Shown here: in pieces, positions 25,484 to 33,822 of the stretch
Layout of the letters: each line of letters starts with the position of its first letter
Numbering within the stretch: the first letter of the stretch is position 1
Source: Bacteroidota bacterium
Lineage (GTDB): Bacteria; Bacteroidota; Bacteroidia; UKL13-3
Length of the DNA: 64,000 nt
Direction: 5' to 3'
Assembly: GCA_027491085.1 (NCBI GenBank)
Contig: JAIXWW010000011.1
Span: 248,001-312,000 of the forward strand
Notes under the pieces: generated by a model
What the model was told of the DNA's origin: nothing
Seen by the model: the letters and a program-made list of their open reading frames with translations, nothing else
The model's database searches: none
Program-made: the position numbers and the translations under genes

Positions 25484-26230
25484 CTAGATTAGTTTATATA
25501 AAACAGGTTTACTTGGGCTTGCATCACTCTCGAAAGAAGCTATTTGCATATTAATTAAATACAATCCATCAGGTATGGCGTTATCAACAAATACCATTTC
25601 TGTTATAGTTGCATCCATCCTTGTTTCATGAGGATATTGCCAAAATGCATGATGAGTGGCCAAGGCACCTCCATCTTCTTCTCTATCCACAGAGGGTAAA
25701 TCAACCAACAAATGTTTAACATGATTTTTAGCTAAAAAAGTTCCTAAAGCTGGCTCTAAGTATGTTGGGTTATTGCCTGAATATTGACTTAATTTTTTAT
25801 CATTACTATTGGGCAAGGTTCTTATAACCAACGCATTTGCAGTTTCATTATAGTGCTTTGCAATGCTTTCGTTGGTAACTATCCAATCACCATTTTCGAT
25901 TTGTTTCGGATTAACTGATATTACTTGGGCAATGGCAAAAAATTGTTTTAACGTTTGATTGATAGTAACTCTCTCCTTGCTAATATGTCCAACGCATTCA
26001 GTATGCGTACCATTCCCATGTGCATTCAAAAATAAATTTTCGCAATTGCAAGCACCACCTTCTTGCACCGACCCAACAAAACTACCAACTTTTACAGGTT
26101 CAAACTTAGGGTTAGCAATATAAAATGCATTTGGATTATCCTCACCACTAAAAAGGGGTAACGAAATATCTAAAGGCTCGGCTAAATTAGCAGAGTACTT
26201 ATTTCCATCGTATTCAAATTCAATTATCAT
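25484..26230 (-). CDS. Cyclase-family metal hydrolase (kynurenine formamidase-like)
   Basis: 248 residues from the ATG at 26230 (MIIEFEYDGNKYSANLAEPL). A longer frame would run back through the glmS terminator at 26257-26290 and is rejected. The metal-binding motif is NAHGNGTHTECVGHI, close to the HxGTHxDxPxH of the PF04199 cyclase family, with Glu in place of Asp. Later DREEDGGALATHHAFW and the conserved LYLINMQIASFESDASP fit the family. Members hydrolyse N-formylkynurenine or cyclic amides. Its pairing with pterin dehydratase and the ACMSD gene at 11220 make an aromatic amino acid role plausible, but this is inference. Confidence 0.75.
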   Translation of the reverse strand: MIIEFEYDGNKYSANLAEPLDISLPLFSGEDNPNAFYIANPKFEPVKVGSFVGSVQEGGACNCENLFLNAHGNGTHTECVGHISKERVTINQTLKQFFAIAQVISVNPKQIENGDWIVTNESIAKHYNETANALVIRTLPNSNDKKLSQYSGNNPTYLEPALGTFLAKNHVKHLLVDLPSVDREEDGGALATHHAFWQYPHETRMDATITEMVFVDNAIPDGLYLINMQIASFESDASPSKPVLYKLI

Positions 26231-26256
26231 TTGGTTTGCAATATAAAATAATAGCC

Positions 26257-26290
26257 AATAAAAAAGCCTGTAAGAAAATCTTACAGGCTT
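26257..26290 (-). terminator. Terminator of the glmS operon
   Basis: AAGCCTGTAAG (26264-26274) pairs with CTTACAGGCTT (26280-26290). On the minus strand the stem is followed by TTTTTT. It lies between glmS and the cyclase gene, so the latter needs its own promoter. Confidence 0.85.
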
Positions 26291-26310
26291 CAATTTTTTA
26301 AAAATAATAT

Positions 26311-28152
26311 TTATTCAACAGTAACTGACTTAGCCAAGTTACGCGGTTGATCTACGTTACACTCGCGTAAAACTGCAATGTGATAACTTAATAATTGCAA
26401 TGGGATAGTGGCAATTAAAGGCAACATAGATTCTTCGCAAGCAGGAATGTAAATAACATGATCGGCCATTTCAGCCACATGTTTATCGCCTTCAGTTGCG
26501 ATAGCAATTACTTTACCTTTACGAGCTTTTACCTCTTGAATATTGCTTACTACTTTTTCGTAATTAGCATTTTGAGTAGCAATAACTACTACTGGCATTT
26601 CCTCATCAATTAAAGCAATTGGGCCATGTTTCATTTCTGCAGCAGGGTATCCTTCTGCGTGTATGTATGAAATTTCTTTTAATTTTAAGGCACCTTCTAA
26701 TGCTACAGGGAATCCATAACCACGACCAAGATATAAGAAGTTTTTAGCATCTTTATATTCTTTAGCAAGCTCCTTAATCATATCGTTTGATTTTAGTGCC
26801 GCCTCTATTTTTGCAGGAACTGTTTCAATTTCTGCAATCATTTCGCGTAAACGTTGGGTAGTTAAAGTACCACGTTTTTGTCCAATTGACAAAGCCATTA
26901 AAGCTAAAGCCGTAACTTGAGCAGTAAATGCTTTGGTAGATGCCACACCAATTTCAGGACCGGCATGCGTGTAAGCACCTGCATCAGTTAAACGGGGAAT
27001 TGACGAACCAACTACATTACAAACTCCAAAAATTGTTGCACCTCTACTTTTTGCTAATTCTAAAGCAGCTAAGGTATCGGCAGTTTCACCACTTTGAGAA
27101 ATGGCAATTACAAAATCGTTTTCATCCAATACTGGATTTCTATACCTGAATTCAGAAGCATATTCAACTTCAACTGGAATGCGAGCAAAATCTTCAAATA
27201 AATATTCACCAACTAAACCTGCATGCCACGAAGTACCGCAACCCACAATGATGATACGTTTGATATTTTTAAATTTATCTTCAAATTTATCAATACCAGC
27301 CATTGTAATTAGGCCTTCGTTCATATGAATTCTACCACGATATGAATCAAGGATTGAACGAGGTTGTTCAAAAATTTCTTTCATCATAAAGTGCTCATAA
27401 CCGCCTTTTTCTATACTCTCTAAATTAATTTCTAACTCATGAATATAAGGTGTTTTGATTGTATTATCAATGGTTTTTATAGTTAAATCAGTTCCTTTAA
27501 TAATAGCTATTTCACCATCATTTAAATAAACTACATTCCTTGTGTATTCTACAATTGGAGTAGCATCACTTGCAATGAAGTGTTCACCATCTCCAATACC
27601 CAATACCATTGGACTTCCTTTACGAGCTCCAATTAAATAATTAGGATCTTTTTTACTTAAAATAACAATTGCATAAGCACCAATAACTTGGGTTAAACTC
27701 ATACGAACTGCTTCTTCAAAGCTTACTTCATTGTTTTTGTGAACTTCTTCAATTAAATGAATTAAAACCTCAGTATCTGTTTCACTTTTAAACTCATGCC
27801 CGCGTTTGGTAAGCATTTCTTTTAAAGAAGCGTAATTCTCAATAATTCCATTATGAATAATGGCAAACTCGCCATTACCACTTAAATGCGGATGAGCATT
27901 TAAATCGTTTGGGGCACCATGAGTAGCCCAACGAGTATGACCCATTCCAGTATGAGCAGCTGTACTTTGTGTACCTATTGAAGCCTCTAAGTCTGCAACT
28001 TTTCCCGTCTTTTTATAAATTTTAAATTCTTTACTGTCGTCAAGTAAAGCAACACCAGCGCTATCGTAACCGCGGTATTCTAATCTTTTTAACCCTTTTA
28101 GTACAATTGGGCAGGCCTCTCTATGGCCAATATAAGCTACTATTCCACACAT
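26311..28152 (-). CDS. glmS: Glutamine-fructose-6-phosphate aminotransferase (isomerizing)
   Basis: 613 residues, the standard length. The N-terminal Ntn glutaminase domain begins MCGIVAYIGHREA, so Cys is exposed after Met removal, and has LKRLEYRGYDSAGVAL and GHTRWATHGAPNDLNAHPH. Two SIS sugar-isomerase domains follow (GCGTSWHAGLVGEYLFE with ISQSGETADTLAAL; later GRGYGFPVALEGALKLKEIS), and the end is DQPRNLAKSVTVE as in all GlmS. It makes glucosamine-6-phosphate for peptidoglycan and lipopolysaccharide. No glmS ribozyme is visible upstream, as expected outside Firmicutes. It is last in a four-gene operon, 16 bases after the DAHP synthase gene. Confidence 0.97.
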   Translation of the reverse strand: MCGIVAYIGHREACPIVLKGLKRLEYRGYDSAGVALLDDSKEFKIYKKTGKVADLEASIGTQSTAAHTGMGHTRWATHGAPNDLNAHPHLSGNGEFAIIHNGIIENYASLKEMLTKRGHEFKSETDTEVLIHLIEEVHKNNEVSFEEAVRMSLTQVIGAYAIVILSKKDPNYLIGARKGSPMVLGIGDGEHFIASDATPIVEYTRNVVYLNDGEIAIIKGTDLTIKTIDNTIKTPYIHELEINLESIEKGGYEHFMMKEIFEQPRSILDSYRGRIHMNEGLITMAGIDKFEDKFKNIKRIIIVGCGTSWHAGLVGEYLFEDFARIPVEVEYASEFRYRNPVLDENDFVIAISQSGETADTLAALELAKSRGATIFGVCNVVGSSIPRLTDAGAYTHAGPEIGVASTKAFTAQVTALALMALSIGQKRGTLTTQRLREMIAEIETVPAKIEAALKSNDMIKELAKEYKDAKNFLYLGRGYGFPVALEGALKLKEISYIHAEGYPAAEMKHGPIALIDEEMPVVVIATQNANYEKVVSNIQEVKARKGKVIAIATEGDKHVAEMADHVIYIPACEESMLPLIATIPLQLLSYHIAVLRECNVDQPRNLAKSVTVE

Positions 28153-28168
28153 AATTAAAGCAATATTA

Positions 28169-29206
28169 TTAAATATTTTGGGATTTCAAAAATTTGTTTG
28201 TGTTAAGAAAATCTGAACTTTTATTAATGGCTGATAGCAATGGCTTTGAATTATTAATTAAATTTTCAAACTCTTTAAAATTTAAAGCTTGTTCTCCATC
28301 GCTTAAAGCTTGTTCTGGATTAGGGTGTATTTCAATCATTAATCCATCTGCACCAGCTGCAATTGCAGCTAAAGCCATTTTATTTACAAAAGCCGCTTTA
28401 CCTACACCATGGCTTGGATCGGCAAAAACAGGTAAGTGGGAAAGAGATTGCATTAATGGTATTACACCCAAATCAAACACATTTCTGCTCTGCATGTCAA
28501 AACTTCTTATACCACGTTCGCATAAAATTACATTTTCGTTACCACCACATAATAAATAATCAGCGGCTAAAAGCCATTCTGTTGCTTTTGCACTCATTCC
28601 TCGCTTGAGCATTATTGGTTTATTTGTTTTTCCAAGTTCAGCCAACAAAGAGAAATTACTCATGTTTCTTGCGCCAATTTGTATAATATCAGTGTGATTA
28701 TAAACATCTTCAAGGTTACTCAAATCCATTAATTCTGTTACAACTCGTAAATCATATTCATCTGCTGCTTTTCGAATTAACTTCAATCCTTCATTTCCCA
28801 AACCTCTAAAACTATAAGGAGAAGTTCGTGGTTTAAACGCTCCCCCTCTTATAAATTTTATTCCTTGCGAATTTAAAAACTTAGCAACACTAAAAATTTG
28901 CTCTTCTGTTTCTACTGAACAAGGTCCAGCAATAAGGTTTAAATCCGATCCTCCTATTGCTATTCCATTAACATTGAATGTAGTTTTCTCTTTAAACTCC
29001 TTAGAAGAAAGTTGAAAAGGTGTAGCAATAGGAATAATTTTTTCAATAAAATCAAACTGCTTAAGTTCATCCATTTTGTGGTATGAAGGTACAATCAATT
29101 GATTATTAAAATCTTGATATAAATATTCAAATCCTTTCAATTGAAAGAATTTTTTTATGTTGCTAATTTGACTAGCAATAACAGTATGGCTTAATTGAAT
29201 TATCAC
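28169..29206 (-). CDS. aroF: 3-deoxy-7-phosphoheptulonate (DAHP) synthase, type I-beta with N-terminal regulatory domain
   Basis: 345 residues. Residues 1-70 form the ferredoxin-like domain seen in the Thermotoga/Bacillus-type enzyme. The TIM barrel has NLIAGPCSVETEEQ, KFIRGGAFKPRTSPYSFRG, DIIQIGARNMSNF, KPIMLKRGMSA, ILCERGIRSFD, PVFADPSHGVGK and DGLMIEIHPNPEQALSDGEQ, which include the metal and PEP-binding residues. It condenses phosphoenolpyruvate and erythrose-4-phosphate in the first step of the shikimate pathway. The N-domain in relatives mediates feedback control. It sits between DUF4270 and glmS with gaps of 17 and 16 bases. aroC lies separately at 59406. Confidence 0.95.
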   Translation of the reverse strand: MIIQLSHTVIASQISNIKKFFQLKGFEYLYQDFNNQLIVPSYHKMDELKQFDFIEKIIPIATPFQLSSKEFKEKTTFNVNGIAIGGSDLNLIAGPCSVETEEQIFSVAKFLNSQGIKFIRGGAFKPRTSPYSFRGLGNEGLKLIRKAADEYDLRVVTELMDLSNLEDVYNHTDIIQIGARNMSNFSLLAELGKTNKPIMLKRGMSAKATEWLLAADYLLCGGNENVILCERGIRSFDMQSRNVFDLGVIPLMQSLSHLPVFADPSHGVGKAAFVNKMALAAIAAGADGLMIEIHPNPEQALSDGEQALNFKEFENLINNSKPLLSAINKSSDFLNTNKFLKSQNI

Positions 29207-29223
29207 AATGAATAAAAAACTAT

Positions 29224-30591
29224 TTATTTTATAACGGTATAATTTAAATTTAGTTTCAAATTCTTTGTATCTAAAACTACACGTCTGGCCGAAGTTTGAA
29301 ATATGGAACCTAAGGTACTATTGGGAACTACAATACTTAAACCATAATGAGTATTTCCAACTCCATTTCGTATATTTTTTAAAATGTTATTTAACTCACG
29401 AGCAAAGTTAAATCTGTATTCTCCTCTATCTACACTACCTCCAATATATTGAAAACTTTCAGAATAGGAGTCAACGGTTAACTGACTTCTCCCAAGCGAA
29501 TCGGTGGAAAGTAATGTTAGTTGATTGGGAATTTTAAAATAATCATTATCAAATCCTGCAAGTGCCTTCACCACAATTTCAGCCTTTTGAATAGCAAGTT
29601 GAGGTGTCCTAGCCAATCTTTGTAAAATAGAATCAGCAATAAATATTCTAACTTTTGTACCTGCCATTGATTGTAAATAACAAATGTCTTTTTGTTGAGA
29701 AACATTAAACCTAGTGGTTAAAGGTGTTGTAATAGACGAGTTATTATGCTCATATTTATTATAATGTGCGTTTCCATTTAAAATTGGAAATTCAGTTCTA
29801 AGTCTTGTTGTATCATTTCTGTAATACACCACCATATTAGTATACGAAGAATTCAAATTTATATACCAAAATCCTCCTTCACCTGCTGCAAAATTACTTT
29901 CATCAACAATGGCAAAACCTTTAAATAAATCATAGAAATCTGAAGAGCTAAAGGTGTTTTTGTTTTGAAGTTTTAATTTAAAATCATCAGTAAGTTTAAT
30001 TCTAAGACATGCTGGAATTTTTACTGTACTGTTAACATATGTATCGGCAATACTATCACTTGGTGAAAACTTATTATTGTAACTCCCAACTATGATTGAC
30101 GATTTAAGATATTTTCTGGTAGAAAAATAAATCGAATCATAATTTAATTTTTCGGCCATTTCATATACTTTTATATCATGCACAGCATTTGGATCACCTG
30201 CAAAGGTACTATCATTTCCAATACGTAATTGCAAAACCACTGAGTCAACAATGGCATTGGTACCCAATGAAAATGAGGCAGCATTATTGGGGATAGCGTA
30301 ATTAGTCAGAATAGCTGCATTTGAAACACCAAAAACAGGATCATTAATTGCCCCTAAAATATACAATGATTGTCGGTGTGTAGCCAATGAATCAAAAGGT
30401 GCAGTATATGAATTTAAACCAACGGTTTCAAATGTTGAATTAAAAGTTGAATCTGGATTAATAAATCCAACTTGTAAGGTATTCGTATCTTTTTTACAAG
30501 AGGAATAGAGTAGTGCTAAAGCACTAACAAATAAAATAAGATTTTTGATAGTAGTATTGATTTTAGTTTTGAACTTGCAATAACTCTTCAT
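29224..30591 (-). CDS. DUF4270 family lipoprotein
   Basis: 455 residues from the ATG at 30591, giving a normal lipoprotein signal (LILFVSALALLYSSCKKD). Further upstream ATGs (30630, 30612) would only add residues that overlap the previous gene. The mature part is beta-rich, with many serine and asparagine repeats (VGLNSYTAPFDSLATHRQS, DSVVLQLRIG, and HYGLSIVVPNSTLG near the end). The neighbourhood is also diagnostic: DUF4270 sits next to a short starch-synthase-like gene and panC in many Bacteroidota. It is probably an outer-membrane-associated protein; function is unknown. It overlaps the starch-synthase-like gene by 29 bases. Confidence 0.8.
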   Translation of the reverse strand: MKSYCKFKTKINTTIKNLILFVSALALLYSSCKKDTNTLQVGFINPDSTFNSTFETVGLNSYTAPFDSLATHRQSLYILGAINDPVFGVSNAAILTNYAIPNNAASFSLGTNAIVDSVVLQLRIGNDSTFAGDPNAVHDIKVYEMAEKLNYDSIYFSTRKYLKSSIIVGSYNNKFSPSDSIADTYVNSTVKIPACLRIKLTDDFKLKLQNKNTFSSSDFYDLFKGFAIVDESNFAAGEGGFWYINLNSSYTNMVVYYRNDTTRLRTEFPILNGNAHYNKYEHNNSSITTPLTTRFNVSQQKDICYLQSMAGTKVRIFIADSILQRLARTPQLAIQKAEIVVKALAGFDNDYFKIPNQLTLLSTDSLGRSQLTVDSYSESFQYIGGSVDRGEYRFNFARELNNILKNIRNGVGNTHYGLSIVVPNSTLGSIFQTSARRVVLDTKNLKLNLNYTVIK

Positions 30592-31378
30592 ATAAATTGT
30601 CGTATGCATCTCCATACATACCTTCCACATGTTCGTGCATTAATTTACCTTTTTGTTTCTTGATAAATTTAGCTACTTCTGCATCAATATCAGCACTTGC
30701 TTTTACTATTGCATCAGCATGGGTAATTCCAGTAATATAAAGCGCGTTGCTATCTGATTTAGCTAAGGAAGCAACTTGTTTATTATCAATTTCGTTTAGG
30801 CCAGCCTTACGAGCAAAATCTTTTCCTAAATTTTCTTCAAATTGATTTTCGAAAACTGAATATACAACTTTTGCATTTCTAAATACAGGCTCATCCTTGT
30901 ATATAGTTTTCAAATACAATGGAATTAAGCTTGTCATCCAACCTTGACAGTGAATAATATCGGGCTGCCAACCTAATTTTTTAACAGTTTCCAGAGCCCC
31001 TTTACAAAAGAAAATGGTGCGTTCATCATTATCATTGTAAAAAACATTTTTATCATTAGCGAAAACAAACTTACGATGAAAATAATCTTCATTATCTAAA
31101 AAGTAAACTTGCATTTTAGCTTCCTGAAGAGATGCTACTTTAATTGTTAGTGGGTTATCGTTATCATCAATGGTAATATTGATACCTGATAAGCGAACCA
31201 CTTCATGTAATTTATTTCGTCTTTCATTGATACAGCCAAAACGAGGCATCAAAACACGTATTTCATTGTTTTTTTCCTGAATCGCTTGTGGTAATCTTCT
31301 TGCTAATTCGCCAACATTGGTTACTTGCAAGTAGGGTGTCATTTCTGATGAAATAAAAAGAACTTTTTTCTTAGCCAT
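30563..31378 (-). CDS. Glycogen/starch synthase-like protein, N-terminal (GT5) domain only
   Basis: 271 residues, about half of a full glycogen synthase. It starts MAKKKVLFISSEMTPYLQVT and follows the GT5 N-domain pattern (DIIHCQGWMTSLIPLYLKT where synthases have DVVHAHDW). The ADP-glucose-binding KxGGL motif near the N-terminus is replaced by TNVGEL, and the C-terminal GT-B domain is absent, so classical synthase activity is unlikely. This short form is usual in Bacteroidota at this location, so it is not a fresh truncation. It is first gene of the operon leading to glmS and divergent from panC by a short spacer. True role unknown. Confidence 0.8.
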   Translation of the reverse strand: MAKKKVLFISSEMTPYLQVTNVGELARRLPQAIQEKNNEIRVLMPRFGCINERRNKLHEVVRLSGINITIDDNDNPLTIKVASLQEAKMQVYFLDNEDYFHRKFVFANDKNVFYNDNDERTIFFCKGALETVKKLGWQPDIIHCQGWMTSLIPLYLKTIYKDEPVFRNAKVVYSVFENQFEENLGKDFARKAGLNEIDNKQVASLAKSDSNALYITGITHADAIVKASADIDAEVAKFIKKQKGKLMHEHVEGMYGDAYDNLYEELLQVQN

Positions 31379-31406
31379 ACTAAAATTTACTTTTTAAAAA
31401 AGTATG

Positions 31407-31414
31407 CAAATTTA
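31407..31414 (-). promoter_or_regulatory. Candidate -7 element for the starch-synthase-like operon
   Basis: The minus strand reads TAAATTTG, a TAnnTTTG match, 28 bases before the ATG at 31378. It overlaps the first codons of the longest possible panC frame, which argues for a later panC start. Confidence 0.35.
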
Positions 31415-31493
31415 CGATAATGTTAATATATTGATTAATATTGGAGGCAAAAAAATTAGTAAAAATAGACAACGTGCTGTAAATCAAACTCAA

Positions 31494-32345
31494 GTGATTG
31501 TATTTAAAACCATAAATGAGCTTAAAAACTACCTAAATGACCAAAAAGGTAGTGGAAAAACCCTAGGATTTGTTCCCACAATGGGCGCATTACATCAAGG
31601 ACATATTTCATTAATTCAAAAATCTTTAACCCAAACTGACATCACAATTTGCAGTATTTTTGTTAATCCTACGCAATTTAACAACTCTATAGATTTAGAA
31701 AAATATCCTCGAACAACAGCCGAGGATATGAAACTTTTAGCTGCTGCTAATTGCGATGTACTTTTTATACCAAGTGTTTTGGAAATGTATCCCAATGGTC
31801 AAATCAAAAATACAGAAGATTACGGTTCCATTACCAACATTTTTGAAGGCGAAAAAAGACCGGGTCATTTTGATGGTGTGATAACTATTGTTTCACGTTT
31901 TTTTGAAATTATTAATCCTAATCAAACTTTTTTTGGTCAGAAGGATTACCAACAATGCATGGTTGTTGCCGAACTTATAAACCGACATTTTAAAACAATC
32001 AAACTTTGTATTGAACCAACAGTAAGGCAAAATGATGGGCTAGCCATGAGTAGCAGAAATTCTCGTTTAAACAAATCTGAATTGCTAGAAGCATTGGCTA
32101 TTTCAAAAGCTTTGTTCTATGTTAGAGAAAATTGGGGAAGTTATGAAATCAATGATCTCTTATATGAGGCAAGAAATATTATTCAATCCGCAGGAATTCT
32201 AAAAATAGAATATTTTGAAATTTGCAATAAAATAACTTTGGAAAGACTTTCGGGACATTCAAACCAATACGATAATGCTGTTGTTGTAACTGCTGTTTTT
32301 TGTGGAGATGTAAGATTAATTGACAATTTAATTGTTTACAAGTAA
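31494..32345 (+). CDS. panC: Pantothenate synthetase (pantoate-beta-alanine ligase)
   Basis: 283 residues if started at the GTG at 31494, exactly the usual PanC length. The open frame reaches an ATG at 31404, but those 30 extra residues overlap the divergent promoter and match nothing in the family. Motifs: FVPTMGALHQGHISLI (HxGH), FVNPTQFN, FGQKDYQQ, and DGLAMSSRNSRL (the KMSKS counterpart). It joins pantoate and beta-alanine using ATP, the last step in pantothenate (CoA precursor) synthesis, in the cytoplasm. Beside the starch-synthase-like gene it forms a classic Bacteroidota neighbourhood. No panB or panD in the window. Confidence 0.93.
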   Translation: MIVFKTINELKNYLNDQKGSGKTLGFVPTMGALHQGHISLIQKSLTQTDITICSIFVNPTQFNNSIDLEKYPRTTAEDMKLLAAANCDVLFIPSVLEMYPNGQIKNTEDYGSITNIFEGEKRPGHFDGVITIVSRFFEIINPNQTFFGQKDYQQCMVVAELINRHFKTIKLCIEPTVRQNDGLAMSSRNSRLNKSELLEALAISKALFYVRENWGSYEINDLLYEARNIIQSAGILKIEYFEICNKITLERLSGHSNQYDNAVVVTAVFCGDVRLIDNLIVYK

Positions 32346-32395
32346 TATTTAAATTTAACTGTCACTCAGTATTTTTGTTACAAACAAATACTGAA

Positions 32396-33157
32396 ATGCA
32401 AGTTAAAAACATAGTTATTGCAATTAGTGCTCTATTATTAGCAAGTTGTAGTAATAATACCCCAACTCAATTACCAGATGAAAAGCCGACTATTTACGGC
32501 AATTGGCTGCTGGCTAGCCTTTTAAATTACGCAGATTCAACTCAAAGCATTTTAGGGCATAAACAATTTTTTTGTTCTGAGATAATTATTGATAAGAACA
32601 GTGATAGTGTAACCATTGTAAATGGCGATTACGAATATTGGAAAACCAAATACGATAGCATATCTGAAACCGAAATTTCTCTACAACATTTATCTCACAT
32701 GCCTCATAGTAATTTATTTTTGACAGATGATAATAGACTGTTGTACTACGATTCTGCGGCACAAAAAACATTTTACTTCATTAAAGCCGTTAATAATCCT
32801 ATTGTAAAAACAAATAGCGATTTACCTGCCATGAAGTATGAAATAAATAAACGTTTATTTGAACATACTTTTATTGATATAGAAACCAATAAATCAATTT
32901 CATTTACAGCACTAAATGAAGTTAAAAATGAAAAAGAATTTACTCATTACCAAACATTTATTAATAACGATAAGGCTAATATGAGTGAAGATAATTTAAT
33001 GGAATGGACCAACCCTAAAACTAAACTCACTAAATTAACCATTTGGAAATTCAATGGCGATACTTTGAAAATTTATTCTACAATCAACACTGAATGTAAA
33101 GATTGTAAACCATTCTACGAGCGTGGTGTTATTTGGAAATCACTATTAAAAAAATAA
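32396..33157 (+). CDS. Lipoprotein of unknown function
   Basis: 253 residues from the ATG at 32396. A TTG 21 bases earlier would add seven residues ahead of the signal. The signal MQVKNIVIAISALLLASCS has a good lipobox. The mature part opens with a GNWLLASLLNYADST segment, like lipocalin-type 'GxWxL' starts in Bacteroidota lipoproteins, and continues with many aromatic strand-like pieces and a CKDCK pair near the C-terminus that could bind metal or form a disulphide. No family was assigned. It ends six bases before the NUDIX gene, so the two are in one operon, perhaps with panC. Confidence 0.65.
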   Translation: MQVKNIVIAISALLLASCSNNTPTQLPDEKPTIYGNWLLASLLNYADSTQSILGHKQFFCSEIIIDKNSDSVTIVNGDYEYWKTKYDSISETEISLQHLSHMPHSNLFLTDDNRLLYYDSAAQKTFYFIKAVNNPIVKTNSDLPAMKYEINKRLFEHTFIDIETNKSISFTALNEVKNEKEFTHYQTFINNDKANMSEDNLMEWTNPKTKLTKLTIWKFNGDTLKIYSTINTECKDCKPFYERGVIWKSLLKK

Positions 33158-33163
33158 GCTGAT

Positions 33164-33709
33164 ATGATAGATGAAAAGTTAAATCCTTGGAAAACCAAGA
33201 GCATAAAAACTGTTTACGAAAACAATTGGATTGAGGTAGAACATCATGAAGTTTTAAATCCAAGTGGTAATGATGGTATTTATGGAAAAGTTCATTTTAA
33301 AAATTTAGCTATTGGTATTATTCCTCTTGATGAAAACAATAATACATGGTTAGTTGGTCAATACAGGTACCCATTAAATAAATACAGTTGGGAAATTCCT
33401 GAAGGTGGCGGTACAATTGGAATTGAACCAATAGAAAGTGCAAAACGAGAACTTTTGGAAGAGTGTGGTCTAGTGGCCAATGAGTGGACAGAAATCCTTC
33501 AAATGCATTTGAGCAATTCTGTTAGCGATGAATTAGCCATTATTTATGTGGCTAAAGGATTAACGCAAAAGGAAGCTGAACCCGAAGATACAGAGCAATT
33601 ACAAATAAGAAAACTACCCTTTAATCAGGTCTTTGAAATGGTGATGAATGGTGAAATTACCGATAGCATGAGCGTAGCTGCCATTTTAAAACTTAAACTA
33701 TTGTTGTAA
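33164..33709 (+). CDS. NUDIX hydrolase, ADP-ribose pyrophosphatase-like
   Basis: 181 residues. A beta-rich N-terminus (KTVYENNWIEVEHHEVLNPS) of the ADP-sugar pyrophosphatase type is followed by WEIPEGGG and the Nudix helix ESAKRELLEECGLV (REL-x-EE-x-G). The Glu that opens the canonical Gx5Ex7REUxEExGU box is replaced by Ile, as in a subgroup with EIPEGGG; the metal-binding REUxEE part is intact. It probably splits ADP-ribose or a related nucleoside diphosphate derivative in the cytoplasm. The exact substrate is not readable from sequence. Confidence 0.85.
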   Translation: MIDEKLNPWKTKSIKTVYENNWIEVEHHEVLNPSGNDGIYGKVHFKNLAIGIIPLDENNNTWLVGQYRYPLNKYSWEIPEGGGTIGIEPIESAKRELLEECGLVANEWTEILQMHLSNSVSDELAIIYVAKGLTQKEAEPEDTEQLQIRKLPFNQVFEMVMNGEITDSMSVAAILKLKLLL

Positions 33710-33822
33710 AATTTTCGAATTATTATTCTATTTTCTTACTTCCTATTATATAGTTTTTAACAAGCAATCTGGGGTTATTGAAATGGTAATAAAAAAAATT
33801 ATTTATTAGTGTTCAAGTAATT

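Noticed and set aside
26231..26293. Longer N-terminus for the cyclase gene
   Set aside because: The extra 21 codons are read from the glmS terminator hairpin, and the family alignment begins at the ATG at 26230.
27000..28300. glmS ribozyme or other riboswitch upstream of glmS
   Set aside because: Only 16 bases separate glmS from the DAHP synthase gene, leaving no room for such an element.
31404..31493. Longer N-terminus for panC
   Set aside because: Thirty extra residues not found in PanC and overlapping the divergent promoter; the GTG at 31494 gives the usual length. Not proven without protein data.
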